This document shows, in pieces, positions 9,001 through 24,000 of a stretch of 48,856 nt of DNA (the first letter of the stretch is position 1; every line of letters begins with the position of its first letter). Made by a program: the position numbers and the translations under genes. The notes beneath the pieces are model-generated. The model ran no database searches. It was not told where the DNA came from and saw only the letters and a program-made list of their open reading frames with translations. The DNA is from Candidatus Ancillula glyptotermitis (GTDB lineage: Bacteria; Actinomycetota; Actinomycetes; Actinomycetales; Bifidobacteriaceae), in contig JAIRWY010000037.1 of the NCBI GenBank assembly GCA_031268675.1, positions 1 to 48,856 on the forward strand, in the 5' to 3' direction.

Positions 9001-12000
9001 TATTGCAATTTTGCTACTTCTGTTGGGAGTACTGCTGGCGGTACTAGAGATGCAATGGGGCATATTGAATTTGGCGGTCAAGTAACTATAAATGCCGACG
9101 GAACAATTGGCAGCACAATCAATCAATCCAGTAGAAAATTTATGGGCGTTTTTGTTACTGAAAATGCAAGGGTAAACACGATTTTATTGGAAAAGGCAAG
9201 TGCTTATAACACTGCTAACACAGTCTATAACAATAACTCATGTTTTGGTATCGCTGGAGAAGCAGATACCTATCTGAACATTCATTTTATGGATAACGCA
9301 TTTGTTTATTGTATGTCAATATCGCTTGAAAGTGCTCTAATAGGCGCAAATGATCATGCAATAGCTCAGGTAACTGATCCGTATTATGGTGTGCATTTTG
9401 AAGGTAAGTCAACTGTTGTTTTAGACTACGAGGGCACTAATAATGCAACTTCTTGGCAAACTAAAGATTTTATAGGTTCGTCAACTACCTCATGGGGTAG
9501 TACAATTCCTAGAATTTTAGTTGAAGACTGTGCAACTTTAATAACAACTTCGCGTAGTACATTTTCAAAGAGTGCTGTATCAAGTTATAATCCATATCTT
9601 GGGGATTCGAATTTTGAGTTTGCTGATAACTATGCGCGCGGTATTAGAGTTAAAGGAGAAGGCAAAATATTGTCGCTTAATTCAAAAATAAACAATGGAC
9701 AAGGTTATTATACTGCAATTAAAGAGGGTTCTGATTCTAATACTCAGTATCCTTTTATGCAGCCGTTCTATATTCCTAATTCTATTGTGCCAAGTGATGC
9801 AAATATAGGTGATTATTTAGGCAAGAAGATTAAAATTACTGCTAAAGATACTGATAATCAAGATGTGGAGTTTTTTGGTTCAACCTTAACTAGTGATGCT
9901 TATAATCATCTGCAAGATTTAGCAAGAAATGGTGTTCAACTTGGAGAAAGTAGCCCAATACATTCTGTTTTGCCATCAGAGTCTTCTACAGAAAACTGGA
10001 CTTCTTCTATCGGACTATATCACATCAAGAATGCAATTGGTGAATCAGATGGTGGTTATATCGGAGGTGGATTTGCACCAAGTAATTTGACAAATAGTAT
10101 TATAACTAGTATATGGCTTTGTGAAGATGATGAAACAAATTGCACTCCTTTAAGTGCGCCTACCGATCAACAACTTGCAGTGACTTTTCGTGGTAACACA
10201 CTGGGTTCTAAACAGTTCAATATGGGTGCAACTCAGGCAAACAGTGCTTATGACTTATATCCAGTTTATTCTTCTGACGGAAGGCAAGGACAAGGTGTTC
10301 CGTTCAGCGTTGATAATTACTACAACACCATTTATCCAGTTGTTAAATCTGCAGATGACATAAAAAACGCGGATGGTTATGGCACTGCCTATGTTGATTC
10401 TAGCAACTTTGTGCGCCTAGATACGCGAAGTTTTACAGGACTGTCTCCTAAAATCAGCCAGTTTGAATGTCGCAAATATGTGGGTGAAAATCCCCAAGCT
10501 GATGTAGCAAATGAAACTAGTTATAATATCAGCTCGAGTTTTGGTTCATCTGGTTATTCTTTACTTCAGTTGAGTGTGCAAGATTCAGTTAATATTTCTT
10601 CGCCTGAAAATACATATTTTATCTGCAAGAGCGGAAGTGTTAAGATGGCTTTTAAGGCAGTTTTAGCAAATAGTTCACCAACTGGCGCATTAACTTTTGG
10701 AACTGGGACTAATGATGTGCCTCTTAGTAAATTCATCAATGGTTACCAGTATCCAAACTATTTCACCATCAAAAAACCTGGTGCATTTTCCGCTGATTCT
10801 GTGACATTTTTAAGAGCAACAAATCCAGTGGTTCAAGGTTATTTCCCATCGCAGTATTTTAATAAAGCCACGCTATTTGCTGATGTTGATTTCAAAAATC
10901 TTGATTATAATATTTATGCAGATGTTCCAATTTTCTTAAGTAGTAGTGCGCAGGACAATCCTAAGATTTCTCTTGAGTATCAAAGCACGGTTGGAGCTAA
11001 TCTCCTAAATTCTCCAAATAAAGTGATTCGCGGAGATTTAGATGATGACTTTACACTTTACCTCAAGGATTCCAAGTTTGACCAACTGAAAGTTATTGCA
11101 AAATCACCCACAACACCATCAAATCCGCATACAGTCAAAATTAGCAATATCGGTTCATCTGAAATTGGCAAAACTACTTGTGCAGCAGCTGAAGTAGCAC
11201 AAAACTGCATCGGAATAGATATTGAAGAGCCAAGTACAAAATTGGAAATAACTTCTCCTAATACAAGTGAAATTTCATCTGGAGCATATCCTGCAGAAGC
11301 TTCTTCTGAATATATCAAATCAGATTTGAAGGTATTTTCGCAGACAAAGGCAGGCATTTTTGCACCACTTCCTGCAATTGGTTCATATGCTTCAAGAATC
11401 AATGGTCTAGTATTTTCTGGAGGAGTAAATATTCTTGTTGGTGTAAAAACTACTAATGCATATGGGGATACACCGTCAATTGGCAACGGACCTCTGTATA
11501 ATCCAGATTCTGAAGTCTCGCAAACTGCGATGAAGATTACTGTTAAAGATCAAGTTACACTCAGGAATACACGCACAACGCGGTTGATGGGGTGTACTAA
11601 TTATTTCAATGGCACAAAAACTTCTGCTTTTTCAAGTGCTGATATTAATTTTGAGGGCGGTTTTATCGCATCAAGTTACCAAGGGGATTTTGAATCTCCA
11701 GCGCCAGATGTATGTGCGAAAATGGTACTTGATGGAGATAAAGTAGTTCCAGATCCAAATGCACATGTTTTTATCAGTGGAGGTTCTTATTTTGCGCCTT
11801 CGTTATCTGAGTACACCAATAAATACTGGTCAGTAAAATCACCTGATAATAAAGCAGTTCGCAGTTCAACTCTTGCAGTGCAGTATCCAAAAAACCAAAG
11901 TGTGGATAAATTACTAGAACCGCTTTATATACGCTCTTCTTTAGCATCGGATTGCCTTAGCAAAAAACCGTATGAAGTAAATCTGGGGGCTCCAGAGACT

Positions 12001-15000
12001 ATTTATAAAGGAGTAACTGGATATGGGTCATGCGATGGTAATATTCCAGCTGATATTTCAATTGATGACAGTCTCAGCAGCAATTATGGTGGTTCTTATC
12101 TTGATCGTCCTGTTATTCCATTGACCACGACGCAAACTACACATAAAGAAACCGACGGCACTCTCGCGGCAGTTATATGGGTTCCAAGCGGTATACATTC
12201 AGATAGCATTAAGCTTACTACAGATTCTGGCGAAAAGACTCTAAGCGCATATGTTAAAAGTGGCGGAACTTCTACGCCTTTATTTGACTTGGACAATATT
12301 TATACTAATTATGCTGGCACAAAGCAAGTTTATACTACTGAAAAGACTGATTCTGGAAGTAATGTAACGCAGAGTGTACAAATCATCGCAAACAACCTAA
12401 GTAGTACGTCCGCTTTGGATTTTAGCGATATTTTTGCATATAATACTAGTGATGTAACTACAACTTCTGATCCTAGTGGTCAATCTATAGCGCTAGATCA
12501 GTACTTGGTGAAGAAAACAGGTGTTGCTGAAATTTATTTGAAGGCTGATAATGCTTCTGGAGAGGTTTATATTCCTGATGCAAGTTGCACAAAAAACATT
12601 ACTTTTGAAGAAAAGCATTATTTAGGGTGTCAGTTTGTACTAATAAATAAAGATAGTCAAATTCATTATAAAGATATTGATTTTAAGCGTTTTGCGTCTA
12701 CTCTGGCAACTTTGACGCTTAATGTGACAGCTGAATCAAACATTTGTTTCTATATAGGTAATCAATTTTCTTCTTCACCATCAAAAACTGATCTTTTCAA
12801 TAAGTATACAGAATGGAAAACCACCACTAACTATGAAGATAATGCTGGTTGTCAAGACTTACATCAAGGGCAAAATAAGATTATAGTAAATTCGGAGTTC
12901 AAAAATCCGCCTGCTGATTCAAAAATCTTCTTTAGTTTGTTTGCAAAAGACTCTGCAGATTCTAGTGCTCTTCAAAATGTGGAAGTTTTGAACTTTAGTG
13001 CAGATTCTAATCAAACTATATATCTTACACCAAATAACACAGGTAGTTCACGCGCAAATCTTAACGAAACGTCATTAAGTGAACGTGGTATAGTTAAATA
13101 TACTTACCAAACAGCAAAAACATACAAAATCACTGGGCTTGTGGCTAATAAAAATGATAGTGCAACTGACTATTCGTTTTTAAATGATTTTCCTCTTTAT
13201 ATTAGTGGTAATTCAAGCTTGAAGTTTGGTTTTAAGGATTTTAATGCATACCAAAATCTTGGAGATATTCGCAATATAGTAGTTGATGGTAACAACTTAG
13301 AAAATATTGAGCCGCTATCAATTTCTCTTGATGGAAATAAAGGTTTAGTTGGAGGTATTAGCGATTTTAATTCATCTGTGATCAATAATGATGGAACAAT
13401 TCAAAGTGGGACTACGTTTAAATTTAGTAGTCGCCAAAGTGAACTAGCAGATTATGATAACGCGAAAAGTCCGATACAGGTTGTAAATAAAGGAAATGCA
13501 AATATTGATGTTAATAATAAAAACATCGTAATTGGAGGAGGCAGTAATCTGTGGAATACTGACCAAGGTTGCTCTGCACCTGGTATTTACATTCAGGCTT
13601 ATTTAGATGCATCTAGTGAATTTTCTCCATCATCAGTTCATATAAATTCACGAAATAGCGGAGTTTTATATGCATTTGGCACCAATCACGGTGCTGGAAT
13701 TGGAGGCGGTACTTTTATTAACCATGGTGGAGTAGTTAATTGCGGTACTAGCCTTGCTCAATTAGCAGCAACAAATGATACAACTGGAAATATAAAAATT
13801 TCTGGTAATCTCAACCTCTATGCTTTTGGTGGCAATTATAATTCGCAGAGACAAGCTAATTCCACTGAATCTGGAGGTAGTGGAATTGGAACTGGATTTT
13901 TGACTACTAACCTTAAAATGGGCAATATTGAAATTGGGACTCAAACTACTGATAGAGTTAGCAGCAATCAAATACCGCATGTTTACACAGGAACTAGAAA
14001 AATGGAATCTGGTGTTGGAAGGTCTGGTTATGCCCTTAATACTGAATCTAATGCAAGCATTACTATAGATCATGCGTTTTTGACTACTTTAAACAATTTT
14101 CAGCTGCGCACAGAGAGAAATCTCGCCAATATGTGGTGGGGTAGTGGAATTGGTGGAGGTACAACTAACAATCCAAGCGGTACTCCTGATAAAAACTATT
14201 TTGACAATACCGACATAAAGATTCGCGATTCCTTCATTTTCAGCAATGCGCCAATTGGAAGAACTAAGCATGATGTTGTTATTGATAATTCTTCTGTGTT
14301 CGTTGGTGGACAAGGAAGTGAAGCTGATGGAATTGAAAGATTGACAGCAGGTTTTAAGCCTACATATTATTATGAAGGAATTCAAGCGCCCATTTTGAAT
14401 TCAAAAGGCGAAGAGTTGGCTCCGTTTTATGTTGAAAAAACTGTAAAAGACAATGATGGCGAAGTATTTAATCTACAGTCTCAAGAACCAGACAATAGCA
14501 GTTACTATCTTTCATACAATAACATACCTACACATGCATTTGACTATAGAGTACCGAATAAGTCAGAAGTTGACAATCTTCTAGGCTTTCAAAATGGCTT
14601 ATCGTGGTCTTATGGTGGTGGTTACACTTTATTTGGAGATTCAGACTATCCCAACCTTTTCTTGAAGATGTGGGTTTCAAAAGAAGGTGCAAATAAGGGA
14701 CAAGATGGATATATCTACTCAAACATTGGTGTTAAGGAAGTTGATGCAAACACTGGAAGTCTAATACCTGTAAATGCAGATGATGACTTTAAGCTTGCAA
14801 CTGTTTTACTGTCTTTGCCTGAGCGTGAAGCATGCTTCTCAAAAGGGGTGACCCAGAATGTTGATTGCTCAGCAAAGAATTACCGCGGGGTTCCATACAA
14901 GTATAATCCAAGTGCTCTTTTACGCCATCAAGTAGATTTTGAATCAGCAGATGTCAATGAAGTTGAAAGTAATTCGCAAAATATGAAGGTTACTCTTAAC

Positions 15001-18000
15001 TTTAGCGCGCCAGTTGATATTACACTTGATGATATAAAATACGCGTATAATTCAAGGTGTATGCCAATAGTTGCAGATTCACTAGCCGCAGGTGAAGATA
15101 ATGAACAGTACACGTTTGATGTTGATTATTATCATGCGCTAGATTGCGATTCTGGTATATATGTGCGCAGTAACTTTGTAAAAAATTCTGGTAGTATAAT
15201 TATAGGAACTAAGGATATAAAACGAGCTGAAATGGATGATGTGGGCTTGAATGATGTTCATGTCGCTCGTTATATGCCAACAATTGGTAAAGTTACTTTT
15301 AAGTCTAATTCTACTGGAAAATACAAGTATATCATGACTCCAGATACTGTTTCGGATACTGATATTTCAGTAAATGACCAAACAGGTGATTTGACGGTTT
15401 CTTCCATGGGTCAGCAACCAGTTAATTATGAGGGTGTTTTAGTTAATGGAGATAATGAGATATCCCTTCAACAAGCAGATTTGCAGGCTCTTAAAACTGG
15501 TGTTGGAAAGATATGGATTGCAACAAAGCGAGATGATGGAGATTATACATTTGATTTTCCATACACTGGCGATTATCAAGCGTTCAAGGCACCAGAAAGT
15601 GGTAGTTATACATTTGAGGCGTGGGGAGCAGAAGGAGGAATAGCAAATAATTATCAAAATAGAGCAGGTAAAGGCGCTTATACAAAAGGTGATATTACGC
15701 TTAACAAGGACCAGGATATATACGTCTATGTTGGTTCAAATCCTAAAAGTCCAGTTGATAATTTCTCAAAAACCGCAAATAGTGATTCTAATTCTGATTT
15801 TCGCAACAACAATTCATTTAACGGCGGTGGAGGAACGCATGTTTCAGATGCCAATTCTTACTCGCTAGGTGGAGGAGCCACAGATTTTAGAACAGATGCT
15901 GGAGATTATACTTGGTATGATAGTATCAGTACTTCTGGGCATGTTGGCAAATCTTTAACTTCAAGAATTATGGTAGCTGGTGGCGGTGGTGGCAGTGGTG
16001 CCAATACTAAAGCAACAGCAGATTATCTTTCTGATGCTGGTGGTTTAACATCATATTGTGAAGGTATTGCTACTCCTAGTTTAATGGCTGCAACTCAAAT
16101 AGGACATGGCACTGGAGGTAGAAGTAATATAACAGCTGGAGGAGATGGATTTGCTGTTGGAGCAATGGGAACTACAGGTAATAGTTATTCTGGATCGGGA
16201 TCTGGTTGGTATGGCGGTTCTGAAACATGTAATTCAATTACTTCAGCATCAGGAGGTTCTTCATATATATCTGGGCATTTAGGCTCTGTGGGTCTTAGCT
16301 CACTTCAATATGATGCAACTGGTAAGCCAAACCTTAGGACAACAGATTTGAACCAGGCAAGCCAAAACAGTAGTTATTCACTTAGTCCAACTAATTTGCA
16401 ATTTTCATCAACTTTGATGCAAGATGGGCGAGATACAAGCCAAATTCAGCCAGATGGAGAGTTCAGAAGAGGTCATACAGGAGATGGTTATGCTCGCATC
16501 ACATATCACAAAAATGTATCTGGAGGAAGTTGGAAGTTAAATGAAACTAGTGGATCTAAATTTGCTCAAATTCCAGCAAACAACCAGGAGTTTATTGAGG
16601 TTAAAGGTACTAAATCTGCATCAACTTCAACATGGGAATACAACTATACAGGTAATTTTGAGGCGTTTATTGCTCCAGCTGATGGAGATTACATGTTTGA
16701 AGCTTGGGGAGCAGGTCTTGATAGTGCAGTTACTTATGCAACGGGATCTGGTGGTTATTCAAGTGGCAAATTGCACCTGAACAAAAATGACTTGATATAT
16801 GTTGCAGTTGGACCAAAAGGTGCCAGAGGTGCGAAGCCGACTTTTGGTGGCGGTGGTCATGTTGCTGGGAATAGTCTAGGTTTTTCAGGCGGTGGATCGA
16901 CTGATTTTAGACTGGAAGTAAATGGCAGTAATTGGGGAGACATTAATTCCTTGACTTCGCGCATTATGGTTGCTGGAGGAGCTGGTGGATGGGAAGATAC
17001 TGAAACTTCAAATAGAGCCAACGGATCTGGTGGCGGATTAAAAGGCTCTAATGGCTCTGGTTGTACTAATACAGGTGCTACGCAAACACATGGCGGAATT
17101 TATGATGATGGAACTACATGTTCTGGAAGGTTTGGTTCTGGAGGCAGTGGTATAGGTGACTACTCTGGTGGTGGCGGCGGTGGCTACTTTGGAGGAGCGG
17201 GTACTAAAGATAATGCTACTGGTAGTGGAGGTTCTGGTTATGTTTCTGGGTTTACTGGAGCAGTTGCAGTACAAGGAAGAGGATTAACTACTCCTAGATT
17301 GTCAAGTGCTGGAGTTCAGTGTGCTGATGATACTACAGATGAGGAATGTTCAAAGCATTATTCTGGACTTGCATTTGCAGATAGCAAAACTGTACAAGGT
17401 GGAAATAATGGTTGTAGTAATCCTAGTGAATCACCCACAGGAACATGTTATGCAGATAAAGCAGGACATGCAAAAATCACCAGACTAGATTATACAGAAC
17501 CTGAACCAGATGATGCTAGTGTACAGTACGCCAAAAATGCAGTTTCAGCGGGCTCAAATATTGTCTTCAAGCTTGATTCAAAGGATAAGTATCATATAAC
17601 TGGTTTAACAGGTGATCTCAAGTTCCTAAATAATGTCTCACTTCCACTTGAAGATGATTCTAGTTGTACTTCTGAGAGTTTCCATTGTGATATAAGGTTC
17701 AGATTTAATAATCTTGATGAAAATGCAAGTCTGGTTTTTGATGGTAGTCTTTTGGCTGGGTATGCTGGTTCAAAGCGATTTGTTGACAATAACCAAAATG
17801 TTAAACCCTTTGAGGTACACCTTAAGAATGCCAAGTTCACAGGATCTGCTAATAGTGCAATTTCGGTTCGTAATCAAGCAGGACTTAAACTAGTTTTAGA
17901 TGGAGAACAAATAAACAGCCTAGTTGGAGGAAACAATTTTGCAGGCATTGATGTCGTTTATGCAAACAACTTCTATAATTATCTGAACATTTACTCTTCT

Positions 18001-21000
18001 CAAAAGTCATCCCTAGTGGTCAAGGGGAACTGTACATTAAACTGCGCTGCTTCTGGTATAGGCGGATATTATAATGTTGATTCTACAAGCGTAAATCAGC
18101 TTGGTGAGGTAAATTTCACTGGAAATGCAAGAGTTTTTGCGAAAGCATCATCAAATGGAGCATATTCAGCAGCTGGAATAGGCTCGGCAAACGGAGGAAC
18201 TGCTGGTATTATTAAAATTGGGGATGCAAAGGGCAGTTTTAGCGAAACGCTTGACCCAGAATCCAGTGTTGTAGTTGGGGCAATTGGATCTGCTAAATCT
18301 GGTAACTATGAACTGCCTTATAGTGCTTCTAGTAATAATGCCTCAGGAATTGGAGGTTCTGAGAGTTGTAATACAGGTCAAATTGCTACAGAACCTTCTG
18401 AGATTGTGGTCAATTCAGGTCTAGTATTTGCACAAGGTATGGGAACTGCAAATACTCCTCATGTTAGTATTGGGTGTCCGATAGTCGCTTTGAAGAAAGA
18501 TATGAGTATCGTTATAAATGGAGGTTCAATCTATTCAAATGGCTTTATTGGTGGAAGTGAAAGAGGTGTTGAGTTCGCAGATAATTTGTTAATAAAATCA
18601 AACTCTGAAGTTGTTGGTCTGAAAACAAATATTACAATTCTTGATCCACAGTTTACTAATTCAACTACTTATAATTGGCCAGAAAACTGGAAGAAGGGAA
18701 TTCAATTTTCTCCTTATCAATTCACTAAACCACTTTCTTCTATGTATGTTGAACCTGAAATTTCCAATAAGCAGGCATATGGAAAGGACTTCAAACTGAA
18801 CTTTGAAACTCCTGGTATTTCAGATCTTGAGACCGTTTTGCCCTCAAGTTATTTAATAACCGATGCTATGAGAATTTCACTTTCTGGTGAAGTATCGTCA
18901 AATATCAATCTACTTCCGACTAATTCAACCATATATAGTGCCTACAATAAGCGACTACCACTTGCGACATTTTGGGTAACTAACAAAGATTATAGCAATA
19001 TCGTAATAAAAAAAGATGCAGACCAAATTGATGGCAAAACTTTTATGAGAGGTGTTGATTTTTATAACTCTAATTCGCTTTATAATACAGTTCGTGAATT
19101 TGAAAGCAATTCTATTGAGAGCATAAAAGTAGATGGGCATTCAAAATCTACAACTTCTACTAATCTTGAGTTTAACTTTTCATCATCGGATGGTTTAGAT
19201 AGTCTTGTATCTGATCAAATTGTGCTTGAGGAAGTTGATAATGCTGGTAATCCAAATCTAAGCATTATAAAGGGTGAAGTGACCTGCAATGAGAATAAAT
19301 GCACAATGCCAATTTCTGGTACTTGGAATAATAATACGAAACTCAATTTACACATTATTTCTAGCAACAAGAAGTTGTACGGACCTTCATTTTACTATCA
19401 AGTTTCTCTATTCAAGCGCATTGTTGGCTCTACAACCTTTACTACTCTTTTTGCAGTAGATGGAGGAGTGGATTCAGGTGTTGGAACCACTTCACTTCAT
19501 ATGTGTCTTGATCCAGATTCTGGAGCGCAAAATCTTACACTTGATAATGTTGAACTAGTAAATCCTCCAGTAGGTGTTTCACTTTTGCGGTTTGAAGCGC
19601 CTAGTTCAGTGGCTCCGAATTGCCGTAATTTAGTAATTGATAATAAGAATGAGAATACTACTCAAGCCACAGTAGATATTACGCTAAAAGTAAAGGATAG
19701 TTATTATTATAGCTTTAGTGAGGCATCTATTTCAAGAGTAACATATATTTATACTGTCAGACGTGCGCCAATTTTGCAAACTCAAGCGAATCCCGAAAGG
19801 CGTGGAAATTATGGTGTTATTAAGTTCGCATCTGATATCGGTGGAAAGTATAAATATGCTTTAGTTGATAGTTCAGTTAATTGTTCATTCTATAACTTTG
19901 CTAATATTCTAGAATCAAGTGCATTGGTTAATGGAAGTAATATTCTAAATGTACATGGTATAACTGGACCTGAAGAGAGAAAAGTTTGCGTTCTTGCTAC
20001 ATCTTTTTCTGCTATAAATTCCGTTTTTGAATATAATATTCCTGCTGGTTTTAGCATCAATGTTTTTTCAAATGATAATTCTAAGGGAACTGTTTCTGTA
20101 GTAGATCAAGCAGGATCTAATGAAAGTACTTTTTATTATTCTAGCGGAAGTACTATTGATTTGCTTGCAACTCCAGCGGAAGGTGACTGGGCATTTTCAG
20201 ACTGGAGAAGTGATAATGGTGGTAATTTTGCAGACAAGATATCAAGTAGAACAACTTTTACAATGCCTAGTAATGACTTGACAATACTTGGTAGATTTGT
20301 TGATGGTGTTAAAATTCTGGCTGCTAATTTCAATGGGCAGCAAAACGAAAAAAATACCGATAAATTGGAGCTTATTCTTTCAAAACGAGTTCCTTTGACG
20401 CTTAATGATATAAATATTGATTCGGCATTTTTTAATGGAGGTCAGGTTAGTAAATTAGACTTGCAAACTGAGAATTTAGATAGTTACAACTCCATTTCTG
20501 GAGAGTTTGAGAAAATCACGGTAACTCTTAAGACCATTAAACAAGGTAGTGTTAATATAAGTATTTCTAGTAGTTTATATATCTTTACTCCTGAAATGCT
20601 AACTGGTCAAGTTTCTCTTGATGATTTGCCGATGCAGTTTTTGAATACATTTGCAGATAGAGAATCGGCGGAAACTGCAAGTTTTAGTTTTACTCCAAGT
20701 GAAGATGGTACATACACCTATATAGTTACAGATATTGATGGAAATTATACATCCTCGCAAGTAACTGGCGATACTGGGAAATATACAGGATCTGCCCAAA
20801 AAGATACAACTGTTACTATTAACTTGACCTCGTTAGAGTCCAAACCGTATTATGCGTTCGTTGTGGGTCTTGATTCACAAAATAACTTGTCAGATCCGCA
20901 TCGCATATATATTCCAACGTATACTCAACTCGTAAGCGCAGTACAAATTGGAGGTCAAAGTCTGGAAAAATCAACAACTAATATTAAACTAACGTTCGCC

Positions 21001-24000
21001 AATGATATTTTAGAACTAGACAAGGATGACATTGAGTTTACATCTAATGCATGCACTGAGAACTATTTAGATGATAATGGTAATTCACATACTTGCGAAG
21101 GGAATGCTGAGTTGACAATTTCTAAAGTGGTTAAAACTGCAGATCCTAAGGTCTGGAATGTGAGTATTGGCAGTATTTCAAAACAAGGCAGTATCAATAT
21201 CTTCATCAAAAATGCTACTGAAATCAATTCATGGACAGGGAAAACTGCCACCCAAGATGTAGTAATTGGGCGAGCCACAGATGTTGATGTATATAGGAAT
21301 GTTTTTGGACCTTCATTTGCATCCCTTTTTGCATCACGCACAGCATTAAATTCTGGTCATTTTGAGTTCGCAGCTAGTAATATGAATGTTGCATACTGGT
21401 ATTGTGAATATGACATTGCAGATGTTTCTACTCATACAGTTGATGATATTAAAGCATGTTTTAATGCAACGCAAGGTAATACATCTGGTAAAAGTGCAAC
21501 AAAAGGACAAGTTATATCTTATCCATCAACCCTAAATTCACCTTCTGGTAAACGCATTTTGCTCGTTGGTCAGGGTGTTTCGCTAAAGGACAACAAAACG
21601 CTTGTATATTCAGACATCACGCCAATATTAGTACCAAGTTATGTGGAGATAGACACTCAGCAGACCTATTCTCAGTATTTTGAAAATGGTGTTTATAAAC
21701 GCGAGACCTCAGCATTTAAGTATATGCATAATAGTGTGAACGTTAAGGTTGCTCTAAATATCAAAGTTCCAAATCTGACTCGTGATGACTTTATTGTGTC
21801 TACCGATGGTGATCAAGCATCTGCAATGATTTCTACAGATGAAGATGCAGTTACTACTACCGATGGTGGCAAAACATATTATGTCAAAATTGCAAGTGTT
21901 GATAAAGTCTCACAAGGTCAAGCAACGCTCGGTTTGAAACGAGTGCCTGGTTATAATTATGCTGATGCTTATAATTCTTGTTTAGATGATCCGCAGTCTG
22001 CTAATTGCTACCACCTAGGATCTACAAGTGTCATTGAAGATGGTCTGCTATTTTCTGATGCATTGCCTCCTACTATCAATGTTGTTGCAAATAAGCGATC
22101 TGCAATTATGAACTACAGCTTTAATATCACTAGTTCGGATGTTGGTGCTTATTATTATGATGAATGTAGTTTAGATGATGAAATTCCAACTGCTACTTCG
22201 TTGAGGGATAGTGCAGGCGTTAAAAAGTCTTCTATAGTTGCAAATACTCCTGTTTTGGCTGCTGCAGATTTCAAAACTGATGTTGGATATACTGAGGGTG
22301 ATTATTTGAAGAAAAAGGGCGTTTGCGTAACTGCTGAAGATACTAATGACAATTTAGCGTCAACTGTTCGGTTGTCCTATAATGAGCTTATTGATTATGA
22401 TTTGGCTGCAGATGGAGCATACGATTCGGTAAGCATTACAACGAGAAACATTGAGTTTACGCCTAAATATGCAGCTACTATACCAGATTTACAAGTGTCG
22501 GTAATTAGTGATACGAATATAGTACTTGGAGCGCCAGTTAAAGCGGAAGGCAATAAGTGGAATATACCAGTTAGTAATGTCACAGATGAGGAAAATTTGC
22601 GCCTCCAGTTCCATACATCAGCAGACAGTATAATTTTCCCAAGCACATCTGATGTTCAGATACATAAAAATACACGTCCACCTCGAGCACGTGGATCTGT
22701 AAAATCTCAGTCGTCTGCGCTGAATAGTGATTCTGATAAACGAATTGTTGAGTATTGGCTTGGAACTCAAAATTTTGTGGGGGAAACTCCAAATACAACC
22801 AAGTGCAGTTATTTTCTAAGCACAAGTCCAGTTCAGGACCATTCAAGTTCCGTGTTTACTCCTTGTAGTCCAACTTTTGCACAGGGCGAGACGAATAAGG
22901 TCAGTATGGATATTCCAGATGATACAGACACTAGTATCAAGAAATACTTGTATATTAAGGCATACGATGAGGTTGAAAAAACCCAGTCAATTGAGGAGTT
23001 TGCTGTTCCTGGTATTCCTAAAATAACTAGTGTTAGCCCAATTCCAGTGGACACAAACCTAGTAACAACTGGTTTTGAAATCACGGTTGGCATGCATCTT
23101 GATTCTTTCCGTACTAATCTTCTGGAATTTACTGCTGCGGAGGCTTTTCCACTTGGTGTTTATCTTACTCCTACTAATGTATGTTCAGGACTAACTTTTG
23201 ACTATAACAATGTTAAGTTGACTTATGTAGGAAATACAACAACTATATCTCTTTCAATATCTAACTATGGAGGGTGTACAGGTGCTAGAAAAATATTCTT
23301 CCGTAAGATTCTTGCAGATAATGCCTTCTATAATAATCTTGAATATACGCGAAATACAGGTACTAGTGATGATGCTATCGCTTTTAAGGGGGCAGTATCC
23401 AATGATGGTCAATATGCAGAAAATATTAGTGCTGACTGGAAAGAAGGTGGAAATAATACTGTTGATTTGAAATATATATTTAAGTGCGATAATTCTAGTA
23501 ATCTATCTCTAAATAGTAATAAATACAAGCGCAAGATCTATTACAAGATTATTTCAGACTTTGCACAAAATGGACAAGATAGAACACCAGACGAAACTGC
23601 TATTAACCAGACAAACTTTTGGCCAAACCTTGACGATAGCAAGTTATCAAACAACTGGAAGAGCATTGATAATACGTCATCAGAGGATAGTTGTAGCACG
23701 ACAAATCCTGAAATAGATGTAAATCTAGCCGATGCAATTGATTCGAGTGAATTTAGTCAAGATAGTGTTTCTCCTCGTTTAATCTCGTTTTTTGAAATGC
23801 CATATGCAAATACTCAAGGTGATCTTAATCAAGTTAAGCCACGTATGTATAGGGCAGTTATACCAGGAAGAGTAAAAATAGAGAGTGTAGAAGGCAATAA
23901 TGGCGTGGAAAATATTAAGAACACAAGTGAGTTCAAATTTACTTTATCACATCCAGCAATTAGCGCAAATATCGTGCAGCCGAATATCAATGGTAAAGAG

